Shown here one piece after another: positions 20,326 through 33,668 of a stretch of DNA of 64,000 nt. The position numbers and the translations under genes were made by a program. The notes under the pieces are model-generated. The model was not told where the DNA came from. It saw only the letters and a list, made by a program, of their open reading frames with translations, and ran no database searches. Numbering within the stretch: the stretch's first letter is position 1; every line of letters begins with the position of its first letter. The stretch is from Podarcis raffonei (taxonomy: Eukaryota > Chordata > Lepidosauria > Squamata > Lacertidae), in assembly GCF_027172205.1 (NCBI RefSeq), contig NC_070606.1, positions 98,652,534 through 98,716,533 on the forward strand, in the 5' to 3' direction.

Positions 20326-20880
20326 CTTGCCGTGGGATCACATTCATCCAGTGCTTTACCAGCTGCACTGGCTCCCGGTGGAGTACAGGGTCAGGTTTAA
20401 GGCGCTGGTTTTGACCTTTAAAGCCCTATGTGGCCTAGGACCCATGTACCTACGGGACTGCCTCTCCTGGTATGCCCCGCGGAGGACCTTAAGGTCCACA
20501 AATGACAACACTTTGGAGGTCCCAGGTCGCAAAGTGGTTAGATTGGTCTCAACTAGGGCCAGGGCCTTTTCAGCACTGGCCCCGATCTGGTGGAACGCTC
20601 TGTCACAAGAGACTAGGGCCTTGTGGGACTTGACATCTTTCCGCAGGGCCTGCAAGACAGAGCTGTTCCTCCTGGCCTTCGGCTTGGACTCAGTCTGACA
20701 CTTATGTTTTCCCTCCCCTTATGGTCTTGATTTTTGGGCTACTTTTAAAATGAGGCTGCATTTTAAATTGCATTTTAACCTGTATTTTAAATTGCCCCCC
20801 CATTAAGTTTTTACTGTAATTTTTACTGTTGTTAGCTGGCTCGGCGGGGGAGGGCAGGGTATAAATTAAATTTATTATTA
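20326..20880 (+). mobile_element. L2/CR1-group LINE 3' end (family B)
   Basis: Encodes VLYQLHWLPVEYRVRFKALV and ARAFSALAPIWWNALSQETR. Ends GGCGGGGGAGGGCAGGGTAT AAATTAAATTTATTATTA. Confidence 0.8.
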
Positions 20881-21374
20881 CAGCATCTTAAAAAGCAGAG
20901 ACATCCCCTTGCCAACAAAGGTCCGTAGAGTTAAAGCTATGGTTTTCCCAGTAGTGATGTATGGAAGTGAGAGCTGGACCCTAAAGAAGGCTGATCGCCG
21001 AAGAATGAATGCTTTTGAATTCTGGTGCTGGAGGAGACTCTGGAGAGTCCCATGGACTGCAAGAAGATCAAACCTCTCCATTCTGAAGGAAATCAGCCCT
21101 GAGTGCTCACTGGAAGGACAGATCCTGAAGCTGAGGCTCCAAGACTTTGGCCACCTCATGAGAAGAGAAGACTCCCTGGAAAAGACCCTGATGTTGGGAA
21201 AGATGGAGGGCACAAGGAGAAGGGGATGACAGAGGACGAGATGGTTGGACAGTGTTCTCGAAGCTACCAGCATGAGTTTGACCAAACTGCAGGAGGCAGT
21301 GGAAGACAGGAGTGCCTGGCGTGCTCTGGTCCATGGGGTCATGAAGAGTCGGACACGACTAAACAACAACAACA
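20881..21374 (+). mobile_element. BovB/RTE LINE 3' end
   Basis: Encodes KVRRVKAMVFPVVMYGSESW and the following BovB C-terminus. Ends CGACTAAACAACAACAAC. Confidence 0.9.
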
Positions 21375-21857
21375 ACAACATTATTATTACTATTGTAGTC
21401 TAACAATGCGCTGCATGAAGAAGCCCTTTATTCCTTGTCCCGGCCAAGTCTTGACTCGGCATCTGGTTTTTAATAAGGACACGGGATGGGGAATCAAAGG
21501 CTGGCAGAGAAAGAGAGAGAATGTCCTCTGGAAATGTGGTTTCCTTGGCACGTTGCCTGTATGACGTTGGACATGCCTTTCGCTTGCCGCTGCCCCTTCC
21601 TGGGTCATTAACCCCGGAGTGGCATGTTTGCTGGTGCCGCGGCCTCTCTGTCAATGAACTTGCTGGCGTACAAATGCCAGGGAAGAACCGGAGAAGAGAG
21701 GGATGTGAGTCAGTCCAAAAGCAGCCTTGAGCAGCGGGACTCTGACCTCGCTTTGCAAACACAGCCGCAGGAGAGGCTATGCTGGGGCTTGGGATCAGAA
21801 GGAGTCGGCTGCTTGCCTGATCCAGGATTGACAGGACCCCCGGAGGAAGCTGCCCAT
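21375..21857 (+). promoter_or_regulatory. SLC51A upstream region
   Basis: 480 bp of non-repetitive DNA between a BovB and the SLC51A start, carrying the IR-1-like site at 21602-21614. No TATA box is obvious. The promoter location is inferred from position. Confidence 0.4.
21602..21614 (+). promoter_or_regulatory. IR-1-like nuclear receptor site upstream of SLC51A
   Basis: GGGTCA-T-TAACCC is an inverted repeat of hexamer half-sites with a one-base spacer, 244 bp before the start codon. SLC51A is a known FXR target and FXR prefers IR-1 (AGGTCA-N-TGACCT). The second half-site is imperfect, so the role is inferred. Confidence 0.4.
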
Positions 21858-21901
21858 ATGGAAGGAACCATGGAGTCGCTGGACTTCGTGGAAGACCCAC
21901 G
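21858..21901 (+). CDS. SLC51A: SLC51A exon 1
   Basis: Encodes MEGTMESLDFVEDP plus CG of a split Arg codon, before a GTAAGA donor. The second ATG (21870) has the better context (ACCATGG) and could be the true start. The frame is open upstream, but the human protein is also only about 13 residues long here. Confidence 0.85.
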
Positions 21902-22634
21902 GTAAGAAACCAGGGACCTTGTTCTAGGTGGAGCCGCTTTTGGGTTCCAGACCCTCCACGTGTCCCTATTTTCCAGCGCCAGTCCTGCATTTACAGAAGC
22001 TGATTTGATCCCAGAATGTCCCGCTTTTCCTTAGGACATCTCTGTTTTCATCAGAGAAATGTTGGAGGGTATGGAGTTATGCGACCCCCAAGCTAAGGAG
22101 ATAAGGAACTATACAACCTTTAAAAGACACTTGCAGGCAGCCCTGTATAGGGAAGGATTTTTTTAATGTTCAGTGTTTTATTATGTTTTTATATTTGCTG
22201 GAAGCTGCCCAGAAAAGCTGGAGTAATCCAGTCAGATGAGTGGAGTATTATTATTACACAGGACGTCCCTATTTTATCAGAAAAAATATTGGAGGGTATG
22301 GGTATTCCATCCATGATGATGGCTGGAGTTTTGAGGTGCATTGGTCAAGAATGGGGGCAAGGAAGGTCTCATTTGAGAGGGGTCTCTACACAGGCTTGGC
22401 CCCAGAACGTGTTCCTTGGACGCAGACAGTATCTGCTAGGTCTGTCAACCAGCAACCTAATTTGTAGCCCATGAATCATCTTTCTCTAACAAAATGTTGG
22501 TCAGGTCATCAGTTAATTATTTTCAGGGATAGTTTCCTCTGTGTCTAAAACCTTGTGATCTCTCCAAGATGCTGAAAGAAGCATGAGATAAATCATGACA
22601 AATTGAATCAGGGAAGGTTACTGCTCTCAGACTG

Positions 22635-22676
<42 letters not shown>

Positions 22677-25600
22677 TACCCCGCCCATCTGGCTGAGTTT
22701 CCCCAGCCACTCTGGGCGGCTTCCAATCAAGTGTTAAAAACAATACAGCATTAAATATTAAAAACTTCCCTAAACAGGGCTGCCTTCAGATGTCTTTTAA
22801 AAAGAAGATAGCTGCTTATTTCCTTCACATCTGAAGGGAGGGCGTTCCACAGGGCGGGCGCCACTACCGAGAAGGCCCTCTGTCTGGTTCCCTGTAACCT
22901 CATTTCTCGCAATGAGGGAACTGCCAGAAGGCCCTCGGAGCTGGACCTCAGTGTCCGGGCTGAACGATGGGGGTGGAGACGCTCCTTCAGGTATACAGGA
23001 CCGAGGCCGTTGAGGGCTTGAAAGGTCAGCACCAACACTTTGAATTGTGCTCGGAAACATACTGGGAGCCCATGCAGATCTCTCAGGACCGGTGTTATGT
23101 GGTCCCGGCGGCCAGTCCCAGTCACCAGTCTAGCTGCCGCATTCTGGATTAATTGCAGTTTTTGGGTCACCTTCAAAGGTAGCCCCACATAGAGCGCAAG
23201 CAGGACTACTAGCAAACTAGTGTGCCCGTAATTTTTGTCCCTCTGTTTAAAGCGGTCCCAGCTGCAGAGGCAGAGCAGGGCTGTCCTGGCTAGTAGCCCC
23301 CAATAACCCCCCTCCATAAATTCATCTAATCCTCCCTTAAAGCCATCTAAGTTGGTGGCCCTCACTGGTTCCTGTGGCAGTGAGTTCCATAGTTTAACTC
23401 TGTGCTGGGTGAAGAAGGACTTCATTTTATCTGTCCTGAATCTTCCAACATTCAGCGTCCTTGGATGTCCACAAGATCTAATATTATGAGAGAAGGAGAA
23501 AAAAAAAATTCTCTGCCCACTTTCTTTATGTCAGGCATCATTTCACAAACTTCTATCATATCACCTGTTCCTGACATTTCTCAAAACTGAAAAGTCCCAA
23601 ATGCTGCATGGGGAGTTCCTCCATTCCCCTGATGATTTTGGTGGCCCTTTTCTGAACCTTTTCCAACCCTATAATATCCTTTTAGGGGTGAGGCGACCAG
23701 AACTGTACACAGCATTCCACCATAGATTTGTAGAACATTGTTATGTTATCGGCAGTTTTGCTTTCATTTGCTTTCCTAATGACACCCAGCATGCAATTTT
23801 CCTTCTCCACTCGTTCATGCTACTTGAATAATAAAGCAAGAGCAATGGTGTGCATGCACAGAGTGCATAAAATGATAATATCCCTTTTTTGTTTTTGCTT
23901 TTTGGACACAATCTAGTGGGTGGGAAGCTTTTAATGTTTGATGGATTATTGTATTTTAATATTTTGTTCGAAGCCGCCCAGAGTGGCTGGGGAAGCCAAG
24001 CCAGATGGGCAGGGTATAAATAATAAATTATTATTATTAATGAACCAGCCTCTGAAGGTTACCTGGCAAAGGCATCTCAGTGCTGCTCTGCGACTTGTTG
24101 GAGAGGAGCAGAGCTTTCAAAGTCCCTTATCTCACGGCAAGAGGGGGGGTTCTTTCATCTCCACCACAGGTTTGCCCCTGAACTGGTCCACCTGCTAATC
24201 CACAATTTCAGCATCCCGGTCGCCTGCTTTTCCCACCCACCGAGCGCCCTGCAGCTGCTGCAGCGTAAGTTGGCAAAGCTGGAGGGGTTTGAAACTACAA
24301 AAGAGAGAAGGAAACATTGGCTCCCTTTGCTTTGCGGCAAAGTATCTTGCAGAATCCTGCGGAGGAGAGTCACCCGCCTCCTTGTGGCACCAGAGGACCT
24401 GAAATTGAAGGGGTGCAGAGGAGGCGAGGGGCAGACCACTTGAGTTACATGCAGAAGATCCCAGGGCTGAAATATTGGAGAGCTGCTGAAAGTCAGTGTA
24501 GACAGTACTGGGCTAGTTGGACCCAATGGTCTGACTTGGTATAAGGGAGCTCAGAACAATGAGGACTGGAATCTTGTTCTGTTTTTAAGTGTAAGGTTGT
24601 AGCTTAGTGGAGAAGCATCTTCCAAGTTCAATTTTTGTCATCTCCAGATAGGCTGGGAAAGACTCCCTTGCCAGCCAGTGTGGACAATATTGAGGTAGAT
24701 GGAGCAATGGTTTGCCTCGATACAGTGTGGTTCAGGTCTGTCGAAGAGTCAACTTCTTTACCTGCAAAGGCAGAGAGCATCCCTAGAAGCTCAGAGGGGG
24801 CCCTTTTCCCACTTGGATCCTTGGATGATTTTCTGGGGACCGCATGACAGAAGTGGGCGGAGCCAGAGACAAACAAGAGTGGCAGGTGTCACTCACACTT
24901 CCATAAGGTCCAGAGGCTCCTATAGATGCTCACACCTCTTTGATCTGGCCTGGGAGGGGGTGGAGACTGGGAAGCATGTTGACAGACAGACAGAGAAGCT
25001 GGTAGGGTTGCATTTGGCCCACGGCCTGAGGTCACCGACCTCTGTCTTAACTGGACATTAACCCGCAGTCTGTGCCACCCCCAGACCACCCCCAGTTGCG
25101 CCACCAGTGCCACCCTTTCCCATCAGAGGATCAGGGCACAGGGCCAGGGCGAGGTGGGCTCCCCAGACTTCTCCATGGTTCAGTCCTGATCCTCGTAGGA
25201 CCCAACTCTGGAAAGAATTATGGTGTCAGGAAGGATCTATTACAGGGTTCAGCAAACGTTTTCAGCAGGGGGCCGGTCCATTGTCCCTCAGACCTTGTGT
25301 GGGGCCAGACTATATTTTTTGGGGTGGGGGGAATGAATGAATTCCTATGCCCCACAAATAGCCCAGAGATGCATTTTAAATAAAAGGGCACATTCTACTC
25401 ATGTAAAAACACGCTGATTCCCGGACCGTCCGCGGGCCGGATTGAGAAGTTGATTGGGCCTGATCCGGCCCCCGGGCCTTAGTTTGCCTACCCATGGTCT
25501 ACTACCTAATGGGCCAGGCGTGGGGGATATTTGCAGAAAGAAACCTATAAATGGCAAGTGACTGCAATTGGGGGGGGGATTTTACTACGGCGGAGGTGAC

Positions 25601-28600
25601 CATCATAGAATTGTAGAGATGGAAGGGACCCCAGGGGTCATCTAGTCCAACCCCCTGCAAGGCAGGAATCTCAGCTCAATATCCTGGAAGGACTGCATTG
25701 CAGGTGTCTGCCTATCCACAAGGACCAGTGCAACTGGGGGCTGATTTTCTCATATATACATAAAAATGTATGATGTCGTCACGCTGTGCAGTTTGTGCAG
25801 TGTGAGGAACTTGCAGCTGGCCCAGATGGTCTGTGGGACAGAGTCTGGGGGAGTTTCAGCAAGCCCTTCCCTCTGTGAAACACGTCTCCATCGGAAGGAG
25901 GGGGGCCCTTGCATAGTGCCTCCCCTCGCCCAAAAATTTTAACGGAGCAGAGAGGGTCTTCACAGAGCGGTTTAATAAATTGATGTGTGGAGCTGATGGG
26001 TGGGGCTTGGGGGTCAGAAGGGAGGGGCTTGTGGAGATCAGGGTGGGCAGAATGGAAAGGGGGTGGTCCGGTGCGGAGGAAGGGCAAAGTGGGAGGAGGG
26101 GTTGGTGAGCCGAATGCGTTTGAGCAGCAGGCCCCAGTTAAAGCGACAGAACTGGAAGGGACTGTGGGTGTCATCTAGTCCAGCGGTTCTCAACCTGTGG
26201 GTCCCCAGATGTTGTTGGACTACAACTTCCATCATCCCTGAGCTCTGGCCTTGCTGTTGTTGTTTAGTCGTTTAGTCGTGTCCGCCTCCTTGTGACCTCC
26301 TGGACCAGAGCAGGCCAGGCACTCCTGTCTTCCACTGCCTCCTGCAGTTTGGTCAAACTCATGCTGGTAGCTTCGAGAACACTGTCCCACCATCTCGTCC
26401 TCCATCGTCCCCTTCTCCTTGTGCCTCCATCTTTCCCAACATCAGGGTCTTTTCCAATGAGTCTTCTCTTCTCATGAGGTGGCCAAAATATTGGAGTCTC
26501 AGCTTCAGGATCTGTCCTTCCAGTGAGCACTCAGGGCTGATTTCCTTAGAAATGGAAAGGTTTGATCTTCTTGCAGTCCATGGGACTCTCAAGAGTCTCC
26601 TCCAGCACCATAACTCAAAAGCATGGGACTCTCAAGAGTCTCCTCCAGCACCATAACTCAAAAGCATCAATTCTTCAGTGATCAGCCTTCTTTATGGTCC
26701 AGCTCTCACTTCCATACATCACTGGCCTTGCTAGCTAGGGGTGATGGGAGTTGTAGTTCAACAACATCTGGGGACCCACAGGTTGAGAAAGGCTGATCTA
26801 CTCCAACCCCCTGCAATCTAGGACTCTTTTGCTCAACGTGATGTTCGAACCCGTGACTCGTGAGTCTCGTGCTCTACCTAGAGATGTTTCTTAAGAGCTC
26901 CCACAAACATTGGCTCACTGTTCCTTGCAGAGCTGAACCTCGTGGACCTTGCCATCACTGGCATGGCGACCTTCCTCACGTTGCTGTCCGTCATCATCTT
27001 CGTGGAAGACGCCCTGTACCTCTCTAGAAAGGTCCGCTGCTTCGTCAAGATGAAAACCCTCATCTGGAGTAGCTCTGCGCCCACCGTAAGTGCCCGTCCC
27101 TTGGTTACCTCTCTCTGGGAACCCCCCCCCTTCTAGACTACTGCAATGGCAATCCATGGGGCTTCCCTTGGTGGCACCCAGGGAAATGCATTCAGTACGT
27201 AGAGCAGTAACTGCGGTCAGGATGATCCTGGGCTGGGGAGATCCTGGACCAAAATTAGTGGCGCCTTGGAAGATGGCAGACTCTTGTATCTTATATAGGA
27301 TTATATAAGATCATATTGTAGCAACCACACCATATTAGCAGAACTTGAGTGATACTTGTAAACACAACAAATGCCGTTTGTGGAGTAGACGGGAACAATA
27401 TTAAAGAATATAAAACTGCGCGAAAAACACGACAGTATAAACAGTACAATGAGAATGATTGGAAGACTCGTTTTGTCAGAAGTCTTTTTATTTAAGTGTT
27501 TATTTAAGTATTAATTCGGAAGATTAAGTTTTTTTATGCACATAAATCTGCTTTTTCTTCTTTCTTTTTTCTGTATTTTCTTCCTTTCTTTTTTCTCGGT
27601 TGTTTTTCCTTTAATTTTCTTTTTATAGCATAAGATTGTAAATTCTTTGTATATGTGTAATTTAAATTAATAAAGATTATTAAAAAAAAAAGGAAGATGA
27701 CAGACTCTCCTGGGTTGGGGGTTTTTAAGCAGAGGTTGGGTGACCACCTGTGGGGGGATTCTTCAGCTGTGATTCCTGCATTGCGGGGGGTTGGACTAGA
27801 TGACCCCTGGGGGTCCCTCCCAACTTTTATGATTCGATGAGTGGGGAGCAGCTGCTGTTGCGCTCAGGCCCTGCTTCCAGGCTTCCCTTTGGTGGCAGTG
27901 AGAGCAGGATTCTGCCCCCACTGGACGCCTTGGGTCTGGATCCAACTGCTGCTGCTCCTTTTGCATTCTCAGCCTTGCCTCCCTTTCTCTGCCAGGTGGT
28001 CTCGGTGTTCTGCTGTTTCGGGCTCTGGGTTCCCCGCTCCCTGAATGTGGTGGAGATGGCCATTGGCGCGTGAGTACCTCCCTGGGAGACCCTCCCATTC
28101 CACCCAAATTTTAATTTGACAAAATTTTAATTCCACCGGATAGTGACAGGCCAGAACAATAGCCCTGTTCTTAACATCCTTTGCTGAAACTTTACATAAT
28201 CTCCCAGGCATTTGACAGATCGTGATGACTGGCTGGATGATACGGTTTGCACTGAAAGTGGTTTTTTGCTGTTTTACTGTGTCTGTTCTATGGGTTTTTG
28301 GATTGAGTTTTATCGCAATGTTTTGTAAAGCCCCAATCTCCAAGCGGAGAGAGACTCTAGGGGTTCCTAGCACTTACCTGGTTTCCGTTTCCTTGCAATG
28401 AAGGAAGACTGTGCTGCCCTAAGGATATATGGCTTTATTGGCATGTATATCTCCATTCGCTTCTGTGGCACAGGGCATCTTCTTTGGCTATGCCAGCTTG
28501 TGGCATTTAACTAGCTGCCAAAACCATTACCTTGACAAGAGAACTAGTTTGGCTAGCTTCCCCTTGTCCATGATCACTGGAAATGGTGACAGCAGCCACG

Positions 28601-31600
28601 AAATTAAAGGACGCCTGCTTCTTGGGAGAAAAGCAATGACAAACCTAGACAGCATCTTAAAAAGCAGAGACATCACTTTGCTGACAAAGGTCCGTCTAGT
28701 TAAAGCCATGGTTTTCCCAGTAGTGATGTATGGAAGCGAGAGCTGGACCATAAAGAAGGCTGATCGCCAAAGAATTGATGCTTTTGAATTATGGTGCTGG
28801 AGGAGACTCTTGAGAGTCCCATGGACTGCAAGAAGATCAATCCTATCCATTCTGAAGGAAATCAGCCCTGAGTGCTCACTGGAAGGACAGATCCTGAAGC
28901 TGAGGCTCCAAGACTTTGGCCACCTCATGAGAAGAGAAGACTCCCTGGAAAAGACCCTGATGTTGAGAAAGATGGAGGGCACAAGGAGAAGGGGAAGACA
29001 GAGGACGAGATGGTTGGACAGTTTTCTCAAAGCTACCAGTTTGACCAAACTGCAGGAGGCAGTGGAAGACAGGAGGGCCTGGCATGCTCTGGTCCAGGGG
29101 GTCACGAAGAGTCGGACACGACTAAACAACTAAACAACAACAACATACGTACGATGCAGGGGCTCACAGCATCAACACCCCAACGGATCTTGCTTCTCTG
29201 TTTGGTTTCTGGAGAAGCCCCAAAGTCCAGCACACAGCATGCAGGTTTCTGTGTCTCCTGCTTCCAGCCGGCCTCCATCTCAATCACACACAACACTGGC
29301 TGTTATTCTCCTTCCTACCTAGCAGCTAAGTGAGGCAGGTGTCCTTCAAGGCCCACCCATTCGCTTCTATGGCACAGGGCATCTTCTTTGGTTGTGCCAG
29401 CTTGTGGCATTTAACTAGTTGCCAAAACTATTATCTTGACAAAGGAACTAGTTTGGCAAGCTTCCCCTTGTACATTCTAACCTCGACAATACAGAATCCC
29501 AGGTTTGGAAGGGGACCCCTGGGTATCATCCAGACTGACCCCGCAAACTTTTTCCGTTCCTCACCTTTTGCCTTAAACCACAGAGCCTAGGACTTGTCGA
29601 TCAGAAGGTCGGCGGATCAAATCCCCGCGAAGGGGTGAGCTCCCGTTGCTCAGTCCTGGCTCCTGCCAACCTAGCAGTTCGAAAGCACGTCAAACTGCAA
29701 GTAGATAAATAGGTACCACTCTGGCAGGAAGATAAGTGGTGTTTCCATGTGCTGCTCTGGTTCTCCAGAAGCGGCTTAGTCCTGCTGGCCACAGGACCCG
29801 GAAGCTGTACGCCGGCTCCCTCGGCCAATAAAGTGAGATGAGCGCCGCAACCCCAGAGTCGGCCACGACTGGACCTAATGGTCAGGGGTCCCTTTACCTT
29901 TACTTTACCTTTTGCCTTTTAAAAAAATTGTTTTCTGTTCTTAAGTGACTAATAATATAAAGAGAGCAATAAATGCAATTATTAACATGGCTTTCCCTGT
30001 TCCTCTTCCAGGTACTTTGCTGTCTGCTTCTACCTGCTGATGCTGATCATGGTGGAAGGTTTTGGGGGCATGGAGGCTGTGCTCAAGGCCTTGAAGGACA
30101 CCCCGATGGTGATAAGCACGGGGCCCTGCTGCTGCTGCTGCCCCTGCTGCCCTCGCATCACTATGACCAAGTGAGTGGAAGGCTCCCAGATCCCACTTAT
30201 GGGGTTTTTTGGCTTGATCCAGCAGCCACGATCCCCACCCCCATCTGCCTCCTTCTTTGCAACCAGTCTGGGTGCCCTTGGGCTCTGGCGCCACCTGCTG
30301 TTGGTCCTCCCGCCGCAACATACAATTACAATATAAAAAGCACAAAATATGCTCTACCCACTGAGCCACACAGCCCTCTCCCCAGTGTTGTTTCGGGGTG
30401 GGTGGTTTTGGGAGAGGGAGGAATCCCCCTTGCCTCTTCTTCCAACACAGCGAAAGGTTGCTTGAGCTTTGACCGGGACGTGGGCCTTTCCTGGGCACAA
30501 ACACCCGTCTCCTCCTCCTCCCTCCTCTCTCTTAACCGCAGGCGAAAACTGAAGCTGATCATGTTGGGCAGTTTCCAGTACGCCTTCCTGAAGGGAGCCT
30601 GCATCTTCCTGGGGCTCGTTCTGACCACGGAGGGCCTGTACGACACCTCTGACGTAAGTCCCACCACCTGCAGCCGCCTTGCCCTCCAAAATTTAGCTGG
30701 AGTCGGAAAGGGACCTCGGGAGATCCTCCAGCCCAACCCGGGTTGATACACCCGCCCCTTCTCCCTCGTGCGCCTGTGAAACTTCTCCTAAGACACAGCC
30801 AGGCACACGCTCACACCCAGCAGCGGATCTCCCCCTGTTCACCCAGCTGCGGTTCCGCCTGGATCAGGCCACAAATTTCCGCTGACTGCACCATCCTGCT
30901 TCCCAGCTGGCTGGCTAGACGACTCTGGGAAGCCCAAGAGGAAGGCAAAACAGCCCCTTCCACTGTTGCTGCTCAGCAGACGTCACATGGAGAAGCCCAG
31001 CCAGATGGGTGGGGTATAAATAATAAATTATTATTACAATTATTACCCTCGTATCTACAGGACCGCCTCTCCCGGTATGCCCTGCAGAGAACCTTAAGGT
31101 CCATAAATAGCAACACCCTAGAGGTCCTGGGCCCTAAGGAAGTCAGATTAGCCTCAACCAGAGCCAGGGCCTTCTCAGTGGTGGCCCCGGCCTGGTGGAA
31201 CGCTCTGTCTCATGAGACCAGGGCCCTGCAGGATCTGATTTCTTTCCGCAGGGCCTGTAAGACAGAGTTGTTCTGCCTGGCCTTTGGCTTGGAATCAACT
31301 TGATCCCCTCCCCCTCTTTCCTTTTTCCTTCTGTGATGGAACTCCTGTTTGGGGACTTCCCTGGCTTTTTTCTGACCCATGTAGGGCCAGTCTGGATAGT
31401 TAGCCTTGGTGAAGACTTGACGTTTTCATCCCCCCAAAAGTTTTTGATTTGAGTTCCTACTGAAATGAGGCTGCATTTTAATGTTGTATTTTAATCTTGT
31501 TTTTAAGTTGTATTGTAGCCTTATGAGGCTTTGCCCTCGGGTGGGAAAAATATTGCGCCCGGGAATCTTGTTTTTAAGTTGTATTTCACTCAATTGTTTT

Positions 31601-31665
31601 TATATCGGTGTTAGCCGCCCTGAACCTGGACTTGGCCGGGGAGGGCGGGGTATAAATAAAATTTG

Positions 31666-31710
<45 letters not shown>

Positions 31711-33615
31711 TCACTCTCCCTGGAGGCTCCACTCAGCCATGACGGTTAAATCTTTTGTGGATACGCAAGATTCCTGCACTGCAGGGAGGGTTGATTATCG
31801 ATGACCCTCGGGTCCCTTCCACCTTTATGATTCTACAGCCATTTCTTTGGATCTATTATCCTCCTTTTGTTTATTTATTTTATACCATTTTCCCATTTGA
31901 TTAAAAAATATATAAACATGCAGCAACAGCAACAACAAAACAATTCAAGATCCAAATTTTGAGATTACTCTGAATCTCCTGACTGACTCCCCCCCCCTCC
32001 CTTCTATGGTTCCTAGTGATAATATTTACAACTGCATATCAACACTATCCAGATTTTATCCTTCCGAATTATCCATACTTTCCGTTAATTTACAAGTGTG
32101 GTTAAAATCCTGATCATGTTTTAACCTGCTTATAGGGGTGGAGAGGAAATTATTATTGGCGCTCCTCCCTGAGTCTTCCTGGCCAAGCCTCGTGTGTATT
32201 TTATTAATCAGAGTCCAACCCTTCCTTTCTTTGGAAATGCTACAAGGATAGATTAAAGGAAGGACTTCTTCAGGCAGCATGTAGTTAAACTATGGAACTC
32301 CCTGCCACATGAGGCAGTGATATCCAACAACTTGGATGGCTTCAGAAGAGGAAAAGATCAATTCACGGAGGATAGAGCGATCAGTGGCTACCGACCAGGA
32401 CAGCTCTGCCCTGTCTCCACAGCTGGAGGCAGCAATGCTTCTGAATGCCACTTCCTGGAAGCCACAGGAGGGGAGAGTGTTGCCCCTGGGTTCGAATCCT
32501 GCTTGAGGATTCACAACAAGCACCTGGTTGGCCACTTTGAAAACCAGGTGCTGGAGATGGGCCCCTGGCCTGATGCAGCCGGCTCCTCTTACGTTCTCGC
32601 CTTCTTGCCTTCTAGATATCAGCCACAAGCGTGGCTCTGTGGATCAACACCTCCCTGGGAGTGTCGACCTTATTTGCTCTGTGGGCAAACGCGGTCCTCT
32701 TTCGGCAAGCCAGAGCCCACTTGTCGGAGCAGAACATGGGCTGCAAGTTCGCCTGCTTCCAGGTAACCTCGGCTCTTTCTCTCTCCTCTCAGGTTCATGG
32801 TCCTTGCATTAATTTACAAAGTCATGATCAACTTAGGTCCGGTATATATGTCAGTATATATGAACTCTTATATCCCAGCTCAGTGACTCAGATAATCTGC
32901 ATTGTCTGGTCCAGCTGGTGAGGCTCCTTTGATAACAAGGAGAAACCGAGCCTTTAGTGTCATCAGGCCAGTCCAGTGGAACTCACTGCCACTAGAAATT
33001 CAGCCGGCGCCTCCGGTTTCAACTTTTAAATGCCTGCTGCAAACTTTTTTTATTTCGCCAGGCTTATGTAGACAATTAAGAAGATGTATCTCCACAATAG
33101 TTAGCTGATTTCTGTTTTTAACTTTTGTTGTTTGTGTACCGTATATAATTTTAAAATACTTTTAAGTTCTATTATAGTGCAATTAACCATCATTTTTAAT
33201 GTGCTTCTAGCCTTCTACATTGTGTCTGCGTCGTTTTAATTTGTGTAAGCCACCTTGAGTAATAAAAAAAAGCAGGGTATTAATAAATATAACACCAATA
33301 TCGATTGTTGTCGCTATTGAAATTTGTATATCGCCCTTCGTCTGAAGATCTCAGTGCGGTTCACAGAATAAAACCACTCTGATTTATTTTTTTAAAAAAA
33401 TATGAATAGTGATATATATATATATATTAAAAAATACATTATAAGTAAACAAGCCGACTTTCCAAATGAGATGCCCAACTCAGCCCGGGTGCTGACGCCC
33501 CAGAGGCTTCTCCAGCCGCCCCTTCATGTCCCTGGTCCTCATTGTCAGCGCTGCCTCAGAACACTTCCTTCTGTGCTTGTGCTTTCAGGTCCTCCTCATC
33601 CCTTTTTTATTTTTT

Positions 33616-33668
<53 letters not shown>

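Noticed and set aside
21624-21857. Upstream in-frame extension of SLC51A exon 1
   Set aside because: The frame is open, but known OST-alpha proteins begin close to the ATG at 21858, and the extension has no conserved sequence and includes the candidate regulatory region.
29973-30746. 257-codon open frame spanning SLC51A exons 5 and 6
   Set aside because: It is in the wrong frame for the transporter and reads through introns. The true exons have clear splice borders.
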